Assembly (NCBI GenBank): GCA_947259575.1 | Contig: CAMYMU010000053.1 | Coordinates: forward strand, 1 to 39,679 | Origin: an uncultured Ectothiorhodospiraceae bacterium | GTDB taxonomy: Bacteria; Pseudomonadota; Gammaproteobacteria; UBA6429; Thiohalophilaceae | Length of the DNA: 39,679 bases | Reading direction: 5' to 3' | Part shown: positions 1-9,234 of the stretch, in pieces | How the letters are laid out: each line of letters starts with the position of its first letter | Numbering within the stretch: position 1 is the first letter of the stretch | Translations under genes and position numbers: made by a program | The notes under the pieces: model-generated | Seen by the model: the letters and a program-made list of their open reading frames with translations, nothing else | What the model was told of the DNA's origin: nothing | Database searches by the model: none

Positions 1-1
1 G

Positions 2-1330
2 AGCAGTGAAAAGATCGCCACTAACAGTTCGCTACCTCAATCAAACTCGCCAGACAAATCTAAACAAACCGAATCAAAGGCGTCATCGGTTACACCGAGT
101 ACGAGACCACCTGCATCAACAACCACACCCAGGTCTCACTCCTCAGCTAAAGCGAGCGAGCCGCACTCGGCTATAAAACAACAGGAAAGTCACCCTCAGC
201 AACCATCATTTACTAGACAAACTGTTCATGCTGCAGGTAATAAAACAATTCCATTATCATCAAATAAGAGCACATCGCCTTCACAAAAGAATAAAGAGAG
301 CTGTGATAGCGCGTTAGGCAAAACCCAAAACAAGACAGAATACACGTCACCGCTTTATGACGATGACTCATCCAGTGTTCTACCTATGATCTTCCTGGTC
401 TTGTTATTTGTCGGTTCTTTTGCAGGGCTGTTCTGGTTCCTGAGCGATGACTCAGACACACCTATCCAAACCGCCCGTGTTAATGAGAAACCTGATACCC
501 TGAAACCGGTGACCGATCGCCCTGTTCAAGCAACCGAGCAAAGCGCAGCACCACAGAAAGAATCTACCACATCTATTCCCGAGACCGTTGAACATACACC
601 TCCTGAGACCGACACCGCTGATGTTGCTTCTGATCCCCTGGCAGAAAGTAGTGAAACGACAGAAAAAGGCACCACTGTTATAGATACCAGAGAAACTCAT
701 ATGCCAGAAACGCAACCGACAGAAACCGAAACACCAGCGGCTGATACCGATCTTGTTGAGCCTGAATCCAACAGTAGCGAGGATAAAGGTGAGCCTGAGT
801 CGCCGACGTTTAGGGCCGACATCCAGAAAGACGATGAAGGTATAACGATCATCCTTGAAGCACCCGCAAACGAAACCGTATTCAAACAAGCTGAACCAGA
901 AAAAGAAGTCACACCCGATGTCCCCCCATCCGAGGATAGTGCCTCTGCAGATATGGCATCGGTAGAAATGGTATCAAAGAACACTAGTACTAAGAACAAG
1001 ACAATGGAGACACCACAGCCCAAAGAATCTGTGGAATCAGACTCTCCTGACTCAGTAACCCTGGAAGTTGTCACCGGCGATCTAGCAACGCAAGATAAAA
1101 CGCAATCGATGCAAGAGATGAGTAACGCACGGCCTACTCTCCGTGTCATTGATACAGAGATAATTCATATAGTGGTAAAAGGTGACACCCTATGGCATAT
1201 TGCGATCAAGTACGTGAATGATCCTTATAAATACCCCGAGCTTGCAAAACTCAGTAATATTAAAAATCCTGATCTGATATACCCTGGCAATCGTGTCCGA
1301 ATCATCAAACGCAGCAGACAAATCCAATAA
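2..1330 (+). CDS. Bitopic membrane protein with C-terminal LysM domain (5' partial)
   Basis: The frame is open from the window edge, so the N-terminus lies outside. About 127 visible Ser/Pro/Lys-rich residues precede one hydrophobic segment (VLPMIFLVLLFVGSFAGLFW, about positions 374-433). About 200 residues rich in Thr, Glu and Pro follow. The last 50 residues form a LysM domain (VVKGDTLWHIAIKYVND, then NPDLIYPGNRVRI), which in this family binds peptidoglycan. The expected topology is N-in, C-out, with a disordered linker spanning the periplasm. An ATG right at the membrane segment (386) could be taken as a start, but the upstream frame is open and similar in composition, so I treat it as internal. 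It resembles cell-wall anchoring proteins in architecture; no specific function can be assigned. It overlaps the next gene by 38 bases if that gene starts at its GTG. Confidence 0.75.
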   Translation, partial: SSEKIATNSSLPQSNSPDKSKQTESKASSVTPSTRPPASTTTPRSHSSAKASEPHSAIKQQESHPQQPSFTRQTVHAAGNKTIPLSSNKSTSPSQKNKESCDSALGKTQNKTEYTSPLYDDDSSSVLPMIFLVLLFVGSFAGLFWFLSDDSDTPIQTARVNEKPDTLKPVTDRPVQATEQSAAPQKESTTSIPETVEHTPPETDTADVASDPLAESSETTEKGTTVIDTRETHMPETQPTETETPAADTDLVEPESNSSEDKGEPESPTFRADIQKDDEGITIILEAPANETVFKQAEPEKEVTPDVPPSEDSASADMASVEMVSKNTSTKNKTMETPQPKESVESDSPDSVTLEVVTGDLATQDKTQSMQEMSNARPTLRVIDTEIIHIVVKGDTLWHIAIKYVNDPYKYPELAKLSNIKNPDLIYPGNRVRIIKRSRQIQ

Positions 1331-1844
1331 GCCATCATTGGTCAAGGTCACACGCCTGCGCGATATTGACCTGGACCAACTATCCGCATTACTGGCCCCC
1401 TATGACCTTGCCGTCCAATACGTCAAAACAGATAAAGCTATTCCTGGCAGCTTCTGGGGTGATGAAGAGGCGGGGCTAATCGGCAACAAACTCTATGTGC
1501 GGCCAGACACCCCGGTACATTCAGCGCTGCACGAGGCCTGTCACTATATATGTATGGATGAACAGCGCCGTCGCGACCTCGATACCAACGCTGGCGGTGG
1601 CTACGACGAGGAAAATGGGGTCTGTTTCCTGCAGATCCTGCTCGCCGAGCACCTCTCCTCCCTAAATAAAACACAGATGATGGCCGATATGGACTCATGG
1701 GGATACAGTTTCAGACTAGGATCAGCACAAAAGTGGTTTGAACAGGATGCCGAAGATACCCGTAACTGGTTGATTAAATATGGGATTATTGACGATAACG
1801 GCAAACTGACCTGGAAACTGCGCCATTTGGAAAATACAGGTTAA
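1293..1844 (+). CDS. HExxH-motif putative metalloprotein
   Basis: A protein of up to 183 residues. The clearest feature is HEACHYIC near residue 80, an HExxH zinc-peptidase motif, followed about 25 residues later by a glutamate pair (GGYDEENGVCF) that could supply the third metal ligand, as in ImmA/IrrE-type proteins. The family is not recognised with certainty. There is no signal peptide or membrane segment, so it is probably cytosolic. The GTG start at 1293 overlaps the upstream gene and has no clear Shine-Dalgarno sequence. A TTG at 1338 is an alternative that removes the overlap. It is followed after about 30 bases by the ComFB-like gene and is probably cotranscribed. Catalytic activity is inferred from the motif only. 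Confidence 0.65.
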   Translation: MSESSNAADKSNKPSLVKVTRLRDIDLDQLSALLAPYDLAVQYVKTDKAIPGSFWGDEEAGLIGNKLYVRPDTPVHSALHEACHYICMDEQRRRDLDTNAGGGYDEENGVCFLQILLAEHLSSLNKTQMMADMDSWGYSFRLGSAQKWFEQDAEDTRNWLIKYGIIDDNGKLTWKLRHLENTG

Positions 1845-1877
1845 GAAACCAGCAATAAATGACATAAGGAGAGCATG

Positions 1878-2162
1878 ATGTCCTTCGACAACATACACAA
1901 TTACTACGAGACCGTAGTCCTGGGACGCCTGAACGATATGGTCGCCGCTGAGTTCATCGATTCGGACCCACTTTTCCTTGAAGATGTTGCCTGTGTTGCC
2001 CTAAACCAATTACCGGCCCGCTATATCAAGCATGATATCGATATGTTTTATTTTATGACCATCGAAGAGCGTGAAAAGCTCGAATATGACGTGCACAAGG
2101 CCGTCACCTCTGCGGTCGAATACGTCTTACAAAACCGCAACAAGCGCGCCAAAGAGGCATAA
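1878..2162 (+). CDS. ComFB-like late competence domain protein
   Basis: A small acidic protein of about 94 residues. The central segment FLEDVACVALNQLPARYI matches the typical ComFB pattern of a DV-x-ALN-x-LP-x-Y core. Known ComFB proteins are small and soluble. Some have been linked to competence or cyclic-nucleotide signalling, but the role here is unknown. The cysteines that often precede the DV core are missing; only one Cys sits inside it. Two ATGs lie in tandem at 1875 and 1878. The sequence AAGGAG at 1866-1871 is 3 bases from the first and 6 from the second, so I prefer 1878. It probably belongs to an operon with the HExxH gene. Confidence 0.6.
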   Translation: MSFDNIHNYYETVVLGRLNDMVAAEFIDSDPLFLEDVACVALNQLPARYIKHDIDMFYFMTIEEREKLEYDVHKAVTSAVEYVLQNRNKRAKEA

Positions 2163-2230
2163 AACGCTTCCATTTACCCACCGTCTGCTTCAGCGTAGAA
2201 TAGCGCCTACGTGATGACGAGAATGAAGCA

Positions 2231-2614
2231 ATGAAAGAAATACCCACATATAACACCACAGTATCGGTGGAAACCTGTTACATCCCTGAGCAGTCCGATC
2301 CGGATAACGATCGCTTTGCGTTCGCCTATACGATTACGATCAGAAATGAAGGTAGCGTTCCCGCCAAGTTATTAAGCCGTCACTGGATCATTACCGATGC
2401 CGATGGCAGCACTCAGGAAGTGCGTGGTGAAGGTGTGGTTGGCGAACAGCCGCATCTGGAACCTGGTGAAGACTTCGAATACACCAGTGGCACATTACTC
2501 GATACCCCCGTAGGCAGTATGCAGGGAAGTTATCAAATGCTTGCCGATGATGGCAAAGAGTTTGAATGCCCCATCGCACCGTTTACTTTATCGATGCCGA
2601 ATAAACTGCACTAG
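2231..2614 (+). CDS. apaG: ApaG protein (Co2+/Mg2+ efflux protein family)
   Basis: 127 residues, close to the usual 125. It has the all-beta ApaG fold signatures: [21 protein letters not shown] near the N-terminus, [11 protein letters not shown] in the middle, the glycine-rich [15 protein letters not shown], then FEYTSG and GSYQM. ApaG is a fibronectin-III-like protein. It is associated genetically with cobalt resistance and with Ap4A metabolism, but its biochemical role is unsettled. apaH follows on the same strand after a 218-base gap, which keeps the common apaG-apaH order although the gap is wider than in enterobacteria. No strong Shine-Dalgarno sequence is visible before the ATG. Confidence 0.93.
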   Translation: MKEIPTYNTTVSVETCYIPEQSDPDNDRFAFAYTITIRNEGSVPAKLLSRHWIITDADGSTQEVRGEGVVGEQPHLEPGEDFEYTSGTLLDTPVGSMQGSYQMLADDGKEFECPIAPFTLSMPNKLH

Positions 2615-2832
2615 TGAATTTGGGGCAACCTTTCTATTTTATTGCTCCAGATAATTATTCAGACTCTCCTCCCCCACGTCATAACTATATATAGCACTTT
2701 GTTTTCTACTCATTTTAAACATGGTTACCGGCGTATACAGATCTATTAATGACGTTTAACATTCAGATGTTACGATGTTAACGTATTGCCGGAACGATGG
2801 TGTTAACCCATTCAAAGTAGAAGAAAGAATCC

Positions 2833-3669
2833 ATGGCTGTTTACGCAATTGGTGATGTGCAAGGCTGTTTCGACGAACTAATGGCCTTGTTAAAGAGTAT
2901 CAACTTCAATCCTAAGAACGACCGTCTTTGGTTTGCGGGTGATCTGGTTAATCGTGGCAACCAGTCGCTAGACGTACTCCGTTATGTGAAATCACTCGGT
3001 GATCGCGCCATTACTGTGCTCGGTAACCATGACCTGCATTTGCTCGCGATTTATGCGGGGGTGAGAAAAACCAAAAACAAGGACATCAAGGCGATCCTGA
3101 AAGCCGATGACAGTGAAGAGCTGATCACCTGGCTGCGGCAGCAGCCCGTATTTCACCATGATAATGACCTGGGTTATAGCATGGTGCATGCGGGGCTAGC
3201 GCCGCAGTGGGACTTTGAGCTGGCGCAAGCATGCGCGCATGAGTTAGAGGCGGTGCTGAGTGGTGATCAGTGTTTTGATTTTTTGCAGAATATGTACGGT
3301 GACAAACCACGAAAATGGAAGGACTCACTCACCGGCTGGGACAGGCTGCGCTTCATCTGCAACAGTTTTACCCGCATCCGCTTTTGTGATGACAAGGGTA
3401 AACTAGCGATGGATGAAAAGGGCCCGCCGGACAAACACAAACCAGGGATTATGCCCTGGTTTGATGTCGTGTCTAGAAAAAGCGACGATATGAATATTAT
3501 ATTTGGCCACTGGTCGACCTTAGGGGCCCACCACGAAACTGGTCTTTATTGTCTCGACACAGGGTGTGTCTGGGGCGGCAAACTCACTGCCTTGCGCCTC
3601 GACGCCGCCCCCCCGACCTATGTGGCTATCGATTGTCCGGGGGCGGCGAACCCGGCGGACTATATTTGA
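2833..3669 (+). CDS. apaH: Bis(5'-nucleosyl)-tetraphosphatase (symmetrical)
   Basis: ApaH hydrolyses diadenosine tetraphosphate to two ADP and so limits Ap4A levels and Np4 capping of RNA. The 278-residue length is normal. The metallophosphatase motifs are in order: GDVQGCFDE (residues 7-15), GDLVNRG (about 36-42), GNHDLH (about 63-68), then VHAGLAP (about 117) and FGHWSTLG (about 222), giving the Asp, His and Asn ligands of the di-metal centre. A purine-rich AGAAGAAAG precedes the ATG. It converges with the small minus-strand gene at 3685, with only 15 bases between stop codons. Confidence 0.96.
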   Translation: MAVYAIGDVQGCFDELMALLKSINFNPKNDRLWFAGDLVNRGNQSLDVLRYVKSLGDRAITVLGNHDLHLLAIYAGVRKTKNKDIKAILKADDSEELITWLRQQPVFHHDNDLGYSMVHAGLAPQWDFELAQACAHELEAVLSGDQCFDFLQNMYGDKPRKWKDSLTGWDRLRFICNSFTRIRFCDDKGKLAMDEKGPPDKHKPGIMPWFDVVSRKSDDMNIIFGHWSTLGAHHETGLYCLDTGCVWGGKLTALRLDAAPPTYVAIDCPGAANPADYI

Positions 3670-3684
3670 ATCTATGCGCTTATC

Positions 3685-3921
3685 TTAGTTTATCGATTTA
3701 GCCTGAGGTGGAATTGAGCGTCTATCAACACTACTGCGCCTGTCCTTCACCTCATCGCCAAAACGCATTTCACGACGACGTTCCTGTCCACCACGGCGCT
3801 CATAACTCTGACGGCGCTCAGGCCCCTGGTAGGCTTCCTGAATTGTACTTTGCTCTGCTCCTAGAACACGCGATGCATATACCGCTCGACGAACCCAACT
3901 ATCTAATTGTTTGAAAAACAT
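3685..3921 (-). CDS. Small Arg-rich protein with ERR/DRR repeats
   Basis: A 78-residue protein that I do not recognise. The N-terminal third (MFFKQLDSWVRRAVYASRVL) could be an amphipathic helix. The rest carries five copies of an acidic-Arg-Arg unit (PERRQ, YERRG, QERRR, KDRRS, VDRRS), giving a strongly charged, probably disordered tail. A GAGG element lies about 7 bases upstream of the ATG, which supports expression. The opposite-strand reading frame of the same stretch has no such signal. Upstream lie a large inverted repeat (4004-4039) and AT-rich sequence that may hold its promoter. Its function is unknown. Confidence 0.55.
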   Translation of the reverse strand: MFFKQLDSWVRRAVYASRVLGAEQSTIQEAYQGPERRQSYERRGGQERRREMRFGDEVKDRRSSVDRRSIPPQAKSIN

Positions 3922-4003
3922 ATCTGGACCTCATTTGTTTGCCGTAACAACATATTAAATAGGGGTTTTAAAAACCGTGCACAGGTCACATTTCTGCATT
4001 ATT

Positions 4004-4039
4004 GATAAGGTATAAATTAAGTGAGAAATATACCTTATC
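4004..4039. repeat. 11-bp perfect inverted repeat
   Basis: GATAAGGTATA at 4004-4014 is the exact reverse complement of TATACCTTATC at 4029-4039, with a 14-base spacer. It lies between the 3' end of folA and the 5' end of the small Arg-rich gene. No U-tract follows on either strand, so it does not look like a simple terminator. It could be an operator or an mRNA hairpin. Confidence 0.5.
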
Positions 4040-4200
4040 TTATTGATATATATTGTTTATTTTCTGAAACAGCACTTTTGGGAGCGAAGAAATTTTCGAG
4101 TTTTGTGTCTAATTGTTACAAATGATTCTTGTTTGCGAGGATTTATGTAAGGTTTTCTGACCAATAAAAACGGTTATCTCAAAGGTTGTGAACGACAGAT

Positions 4201-4692
4201 TTACTGTCTTTTTTCGTAGGTATTGAAGGTCATTGCGTAAGCATTTTTGTCATCGGCAGGATGTGACTGCGTGCCCACCTGTTGCCACAGGTCTGAGGGG
4301 TAATCTGGAAACCAGGCGTCCCCTTCTATATCAGCATCCACCTTGGTGAGATACATACGATCGGCAATGGGCAGCGTTTGCTCATAAAAACTAGCGCCAC
4401 CGATGATCATAATCTCATCCACATCACCGGCTTTTTGAATCGCATCATCGATGGAGGTCGCAACCGTGGCCTCCCCTGCGTCGTAGTTCGGATCACGTGT
4501 AACAACGATATTTAGACGATCCGGTAATGGCCGTGCACCAAATGACTCATAGGTCTTTCGCCCCATCACCACGGGTTTACCCAGGGTATGCTGACGAAAC
4601 CATTTCATATCCGCAGGCAGTTTCCAGGGCAGCGTGTTTTTGATACCTATAACACGGTCCCTGGTCATTGCAGCGATAATTGAGATCTTCAT
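4201..4692 (-). CDS. folA: Dihydrofolate reductase
   Basis: DHFR reduces dihydrofolate to tetrahydrofolate with NADPH. It regenerates the cofactor consumed by thymidylate synthase, which is encoded just upstream on the same strand. The 163-residue length is typical. The motifs MTRDRVIGIKNTLPWKLPADMKWF (catalytic Asp in LPADMK), GKPVVMGRKTYESFG and IIGGASFYEQ are visible in order. The spacing to thyA is 88 bases and contains a two-part hairpin (4726-4775), so the two genes probably share a transcript in the order thyA-folA. Nothing in the sequence suggests a resistance-type variant. Confidence 0.97.
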   Translation of the reverse strand: MKISIIAAMTRDRVIGIKNTLPWKLPADMKWFRQHTLGKPVVMGRKTYESFGARPLPDRLNIVVTRDPNYDAGEATVATSIDDAIQKAGDVDEIMIIGGASFYEQTLPIADRMYLTKVDADIEGDAWFPDYPSDLWQQVGTQSHPADDKNAYAMTFNTYEKRQ

Positions 4693-4725
4693 TAATTGCC
4701 TCTAGTTATGAACTTGCTAGGTGCC

Positions 4726-4775
4726 ATGAGCATCGATATTTGCGCGGCAGAGCAAGGCGCAAAGAACTTGCTCAT
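4726..4775 (-). other. Two-part hairpin between thyA and folA
   Basis: Outer arms ATGAGCA (4726-4732) and TGCTCAT (4769-4775) enclose inner arms TTTGCGC (4739-4745) and GCGCAAA (4757-4763). All are exact complements. In a thyA-folA transcript this would fold into an interrupted stem. No U-tract follows, so a role in attenuation, mRNA processing or stability is more likely than simple termination. Confidence 0.45.
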
Positions 4776-4780
4776 AGTCG

Positions 4781-5575
4781 TTAAACGGCTACGGGTGCTT
4801 TTATATGAGGATGAAACTCATAATTCTCGAGATGAAAATCATCAAACGTAAAACCAAAGATGTCTTTTATCTCAGGATTAATCTTCATCGTCGGTAACGG
4901 CAATGGCTCGCGTTTGAGTTGTTCGTCCGTTTGTTCAAGGTGGTTCAGATACAGGTGGGCATCACCTAAAGTATGCACAAAATCCCCTGATTGCAGGCCG
5001 GTGACCTGGGCCATCATCATGGTAAGCAAGGCATACGAGGCAATATTAAACGGCACACCCAGGAAAATATCGGCACTGCGCTGATAGAGCTGACAAGAGA
5101 GTTTGCCTTCGGCCACATAAAACTGAAAAAAGGCGTGGCAAGGTGGCAGGGCCATGTTCTCGACTTCTGCGACGTTCCAGGCACTGACGATTAAACGACG
5201 AGAGTCGGGTGTATTTTTAATCTGATCCACTACCTGGCTGATTTGATCGATCGTCTTGCCGTCGGCGGTTGGCCAGGATCGCCACTGCGAACCATAAACC
5301 GGACCCAGCTCACCATTTTCATCGGCCCACTCGTCCCAGATGCTGACGCCATTCTCTTTTAAGTAAGCAATATTGGTCTCGCCTTTTAAAAACCAGAGTA
5401 ACTCGTGGATGATGGAGCGTAAATGACACTTTTTGGTGGTGACGAGGGGAAAGCCTTGTTGCAAATTAAAACGCATCTGGTGGCCGAAGACACTAAGGGT
5501 ACCAGTACCTGTGCGATCTTCTTTTTTCACCCCATGCTGACGCACGTGCCGCATCAAATCGAGGTATTGCTTCAT
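4781..5575 (-). CDS. thyA: Thymidylate synthase
   Basis: ThyA methylates dUMP to dTMP with methylene-tetrahydrofolate, producing the dihydrofolate that FolA recycles. It has 264 residues, the same length as the E. coli enzyme. The catalytic cysteine is Cys146 in [14 protein letters not shown]. The nucleotide-binding [12 protein letters not shown] and the C-terminal IKAPVAV closing peptide are intact. It lies downstream of lgt on the minus strand, but a strong terminator at 5659-5695 separates them, so thyA probably has its own promoter in the 5576-5658 gap. Confidence 0.98.
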   Translation of the reverse strand: MKQYLDLMRHVRQHGVKKEDRTGTGTLSVFGHQMRFNLQQGFPLVTTKKCHLRSIIHELLWFLKGETNIAYLKENGVSIWDEWADENGELGPVYGSQWRSWPTADGKTIDQISQVVDQIKNTPDSRRLIVSAWNVAEVENMALPPCHAFFQFYVAEGKLSCQLYQRSADIFLGVPFNIASYALLTMMMAQVTGLQSGDFVHTLGDAHLYLNHLEQTDEQLKREPLPLPTMKINPEIKDIFGFTFDDFHLENYEFHPHIKAPVAV

Positions 5576-5658
5576 TCTGATTCCCCCTGCTGGTTAACCC
5601 CAATATGTAGTGCATAGTAGCATGAAAATCCCATATCTTGGGGCTATAAATCGCGGGC

Positions 5659-5695
5659 AAAAAAAAGCACTGGGGGCTAGAGCCAACAGTGCTTT
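5659..5695 (-). terminator. Rho-independent terminator after lgt
   Basis: Read on the minus strand, AAAGCACTG (5687-5695) pairs with CAGTGCTTT (5664-5672), a perfect 9-bp stem. A run of T residues follows (A-tract at 5659-5666 on the plus strand). It lies about 110 bases past the lgt stop and just ahead of thyA. Confidence 0.85.
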
Positions 5696-5801
5696 GTTCC
5701 AATGGGGGAGGGAATGAAACTTCAAAATACCCAAAGACAGTAGGACTGCCTTCAAGTAAGAGTAACTATAACGAGTCTAAATTAGAAATTAAAGGACTTT
5801 T

Positions 5802-6644
5802 TTAGGCTTTTTGCACATTTTTTGTGTTGTATGAGTACCACAATAGTGCGATCCCTACCACAATCAACGGTGCGGAAAGCACCATTCCCATGGTCAACCA
5901 ATCGAATGCTAAGTAACCAATATGCTCATCAGGCAAGCGGAAAAATTCAACAAAACCCCTGAATAGACCATAACCCAGTGCGAAGACACCGGAGATGGCC
6001 ATGGTGGGTCTGTTCTTCTTTGCAAACAACCACAAGATGATAAATAACACGATACCTTCTAATGCAGCTTCATATAAAGGGGTTGGGTGACGTGGAACAT
6101 TCATTAGTGTCTCGGTATTCGACTTTGGAAAAATCATTCCCCAGGGTAAATCCGTTGGTTTGCCCCACAATTCACCGTTAATAAAATTACCAATTCGTCC
6201 AGCGAATAAACCTATCGGCGTGATAATCGCCATCATGTCGACAATGACAAAATAGCCATGCTTGTAGCGTCGGTTATAAAACCAGATAGCAATCATGCAG
6301 CCGAGAAAACCACCGTGAAATGACATACCACCTTTGTGTATCGAAATTAATCGTAGCAGGCTGTCGATGAAAGTCGGTTCATTAACGATGTTGATCATGT
6401 CATAGAACAACAAATAGCCGATACGGCCACCAAGAATCACACCTAATCCCATATAGAACAGCAAGTCGTCAACATGGCTTGGTTTTACATTCCAGTTTGT
6501 ATGCGTCTTCGCCAGGTAGCGAGTAACCCACCAGCCCAGCACGAAGGCAACAAGGTAAGTAATGCCATACCAGTGGATGCCAAAACCAAAGATCTCAAAG
6601 GCGACGGTATTAAACTCAACGACAAACGCATCTGCAGGATTCAT
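5802..6644 (-). CDS. lgt: Prolipoprotein diacylglyceryl transferase
   Basis: Lgt transfers diacylglycerol from phosphatidylglycerol to the lipobox cysteine of prolipoproteins in the inner membrane. The 280-residue protein has about seven hydrophobic segments. It contains the family motifs HGGFLGCM (about residues 114-121) and the Lgt signature GRIGNFINGELWGKPTDLPW (about 149-168), whose Arg and Glu are essential in known members. It is divergent from the DUF255 gene (70-base gap), and its transcript ends at the 5659-5695 terminator. The ATG start fits the usual N-terminus. Confidence 0.97.
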   Translation of the reverse strand: MNPADAFVVEFNTVAFEIFGFGIHWYGITYLVAFVLGWWVTRYLAKTHTNWNVKPSHVDDLLFYMGLGVILGGRIGYLLFYDMINIVNEPTFIDSLLRLISIHKGGMSFHGGFLGCMIAIWFYNRRYKHGYFVIVDMMAIITPIGLFAGRIGNFINGELWGKPTDLPWGMIFPKSNTETLMNVPRHPTPLYEAALEGIVLFIILWLFAKKNRPTMAISGVFALGYGLFRGFVEFFRLPDEHIGYLAFDWLTMGMVLSAPLIVVGIALLWYSYNTKNVQKA

Positions 6645-6713
6645 AATAGGAAACTCTAATTTGGAAAATAGTTAGTTGCTAATCACAGGGACTTTACCAC
6701 ATTCATAGCACCG

Positions 6714-8777
6714 ATGGCGTTAATCAACATGGCTCAACACCAAAACAAACTCGCGACTGCAACCAGTCCTTATTTATTACAACATGCGCACAATCCTGTG
6801 GACTGGTGGCCCTGGTGTGATGAGGCATTGAGCCTGGCGAAAAGCGAAAACAAACTAATTCTATTATCGGTTGGGTATTCCGCTTGTCACTGGTGTCACG
6901 TCATGGCGCATGAATCCTTTGAAGATGCTGATACCGCCGCGATTATGAATCAACTCTATATCAATATTAAAGTTGATCGCGAGGAACGTCCGGACCTGGA
7001 TAAAATTTATCAAACGGCTCACCAGATCTTGAATCAACGCCCAGGCGGCTGGCCACTAACTATGTTTCTGACACCCGATGACCACGTTCCTTTTTTCGCA
7101 GGGACTTACTTCCTGGTTACGCAAAAACACGGTATGCCGCCCTTCAAAGAGGTATTAACGCGAGTTGATGATTTTTATCGGGAAAACCCTCAGCAGGTTT
7201 TAGAACAAAATGCTTCACTCCAAGAGGCACTTAACAAGCTTGCCGTGACACAACTTACGGAAGTGAGTTTATCCAGTGCGCCACTTGATCAGGCACGTCG
7301 CCAACTCGAACAGCAGTTTGATAATGAGCATGCCGGTTTTGGCAAAGCCCCAAAATTCCCCCACCCAAGTAATTTACAGCGGCTGCTGCGCCACTGGCAT
7401 GGTACAAAACAAATCGACAACGAAGATGAGGGTGCGCGCGATATGTGTCGCGTTACTCTGCATGCGATGGCATCGGGTGGACTCTATGATCAATTGTTCG
7501 GTGGCTTTTACCGCTACTCGGTTGATGATCTCTGGATGATCCCACACTTTGAAAAAATGCTCTATGACAATGGCCCACTACTCAGTCTTTATAGCCAGGC
7601 CTATCTTGGCTTTAAAGAAAATGTGTTTGCACGAATCGCAACAGAAACGGCGCAGTGGGTAATGACCGAGATGCAATCACCACAAGGTGGTTACTATTCT
7701 ACTCTGGATGCCGATTCTGAGGGCGAAGAAGGAAAATTTTATGTCTGGACACCACAACAAGTGCAAGCGAATTTATCTGAACAAGAGTATTCCATTTTCG
7801 CCCCTTTATTTGGTTTAGATCACGAAGCAAACTTTGAAGGGCAGTGGCATCTGCATCGTTACACAGGACTGGAAGATACTGCTGAACAACTAGGCGTTGA
7901 TGTTGCAACAAGTCAGGAGCTGCTTGACTCGGCACGCAAGAAGCTGCTTACAGAAAGAGCGAAGCGCATTCGACCTGGGCGCGATGAAAAGATCCTGACC
8001 TCATGGAATGGACTCATGATAAAAGGCATGGCACAGGCGGCCCGTTACCTCGATGCACCTGACTTTCTTGACTCGGCAGAACGGGCCGTTGAATTTATTA
8101 TTTCAAACATGTTTGAAGATGGCCGACTGTTTGCTACCCATAAAGATGGTAAATCGCACTTAAATGCCTATCTGGATGACTATGCTTTTTTACTGGATGC
8201 CCTGCTTGAACTACTCCAGACAAACTGGAATGAACGTTATCTAAACGTTGCTATAGAGCTTGCTGATGCCTTACTTGAGCACTTTGAAGATAAACAACAA
8301 GGGGGATTTTACTTTACCGCCAATGATCATGAAACACTCATACAACGGCCAAAACCCATGAGTGATGAAGCTATCCCAGCAGGCAATGCTATCGCTGCTT
8401 TTGCACTTAATCGACTAGGGCAACTTGTTTCGGAACAAAAATATTGTCTGGCCAGTGAACGCGCCGTACAAAATGCCTGGCCCCAATTAAGCCAGGCACC
8501 TTATGCCCATGCTGCCATGCTTGATGCCGTAGAAGAACAACTTTATCCACCTGAGTTAATCATCATAAGAGGTGAGCAAGCGGATAAAACAGAATGGATG
8601 TCTGCGCTTAATAAAGACTATGCGCCCAGGCGCCTGGTATTTTTTATTCCGAATGAAATACTAATTAAACATCCGTCCTTAACAGACAAAGCTGCCGCAA
8701 GTTCGGTCACGACTGCTTACGTCTGCAGCAATCATGTCTGCAATCCACCGGTAACATCACTAAAAGATTTAATCTAA
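6714..8777 (+). CDS. DUF255 thioredoxin-like/glycosidase-fold protein (YyaL family)
   Basis: A 687-residue protein. The N-terminal DUF255 domain has [24 protein letters not shown] followed by [18 protein letters not shown]; its CHWC (Cys58, Cys61) sits in a thioredoxin-like fold. The conserved [15 protein letters not shown] follows. The remaining ~500 residues resemble an alpha/alpha-toroid fold (for example [46 protein letters not shown]). The family is widespread and is related to human SPATA20; its enzymatic role is not established. There is no signal peptide, so it is probably cytosolic. ATG 6714 has no clear ribosome site, and an ATG at 6729 is an alternative start. Confidence 0.9.
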   Translation: MALINMAQHQNKLATATSPYLLQHAHNPVDWWPWCDEALSLAKSENKLILLSVGYSACHWCHVMAHESFEDADTAAIMNQLYINIKVDREERPDLDKIYQTAHQILNQRPGGWPLTMFLTPDDHVPFFAGTYFLVTQKHGMPPFKEVLTRVDDFYRENPQQVLEQNASLQEALNKLAVTQLTEVSLSSAPLDQARRQLEQQFDNEHAGFGKAPKFPHPSNLQRLLRHWHGTKQIDNEDEGARDMCRVTLHAMASGGLYDQLFGGFYRYSVDDLWMIPHFEKMLYDNGPLLSLYSQAYLGFKENVFARIATETAQWVMTEMQSPQGGYYSTLDADSEGEEGKFYVWTPQQVQANLSEQEYSIFAPLFGLDHEANFEGQWHLHRYTGLEDTAEQLGVDVATSQELLDSARKKLLTERAKRIRPGRDEKILTSWNGLMIKGMAQAARYLDAPDFLDSAERAVEFIISNMFEDGRLFATHKDGKSHLNAYLDDYAFLLDALLELLQTNWNERYLNVAIELADALLEHFEDKQQGGFYFTANDHETLIQRPKPMSDEAIPAGNAIAAFALNRLGQLVSEQKYCLASERAVQNAWPQLSQAPYAHAAMLDAVEEQLYPPELIIIRGEQADKTEWMSALNKDYAPRRLVFFIPNEILIKHPSLTDKAAASSVTTAYVCSNHVCNPPVTSLKDLI

Positions 8778-8831
8778 GCCTTCTTATCTATTAGTTTATT
8801 ATTATATTCCTTTTATGTTTTTAATTTTTAA

Positions 8832-8864
8832 TTATCTCATCATCAAACTAAGAGATTGAGATAA
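8832..8864 (+). other. Hairpin in gap after the DUF255 gene
   Basis: TTATCTCA (8832-8839) and TGAGATAA (8857-8864) are exact complements across a 17-base loop, in AT-rich sequence about 55 bases past the DUF255 stop codon. The large loop and the lack of a good T-run make it a weak terminator candidate. Confidence 0.3.
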
Positions 8865-8949
8865 GTTTATGTGGCAGAATAATATCCGGTAGTACATTGA
8901 TATTATATAACAATAACTTTTCAGTATTTTTTTAACAAAGGGGAACGGC

Positions 8950-9147
8950 ATGAAAATCTTAGGCATTATTCTAGTTATCTTTGGATTGGTTGATCTGGTC
9001 GGTAGCTTTATGGAATTTGATTTATGGGGAACCATTGGTGTCCAGTTACCAGAAACCTTATGGAGAATCTCATCTATTATCGAAATTGCACTTGGATCTT
9101 TTCTCATTAAAATTGGTTCAAATGACACCGAGGCTGCAGAGGGATAA
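8950..9147 (+). CDS. Small two-helix membrane protein
   Basis: 65 residues with two hydrophobic stretches: MKILGIILVIFGLVDLVGSF at the N-terminus and WRISSIIEIALGSFLI later, ending in a short acidic tail (NDTEAAEG). AAAGGGGAA lies 5 to 9 bases before the ATG and is a convincing ribosome site. It resembles the many small inner-membrane proteins with no assigned role. It stands alone between the DUF255 gene and a terminator-like hairpin, so it is probably a monocistronic unit. A frame on the opposite strand has no such support. Confidence 0.7.
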   Translation: MKILGIILVIFGLVDLVGSFMEFDLWGTIGVQLPETLWRISSIIEIALGSFLIKIGSNDTEAAEG

Positions 9148-9173
9148 TAGATTTATCTATTTGTATGAAAATA

Positions 9174-9196
9174 TTCCTCTCCAGAACGGAGAGGAA
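9174..9196. terminator. Shared hairpin terminator
   Basis: TTCCTCTCC (9174-9182) and GGAGAGGAA (9188-9196) form a perfect 9-bp stem with a 5-base loop. It lies between the convergent small membrane protein gene and the PfkB kinase gene. On the minus strand it is followed by a T-rich stretch (ATATTTTC), so it probably ends the long gcv-dgkA-kinase transcript. On the plus strand the T-run is poor. Confidence 0.65.
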
Positions 9197-9234
9197 TGTC
9201 TTACCGTATCAATTTGCTCTTACAAAATATCAGC

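Noticed and set aside
452-1149. Overlapping minus-strand frames opposite the LysM protein gene
   Set aside because: They arise from low-complexity Glu/Thr/Pro codons; the LysM frame is open further and ends in a real domain.
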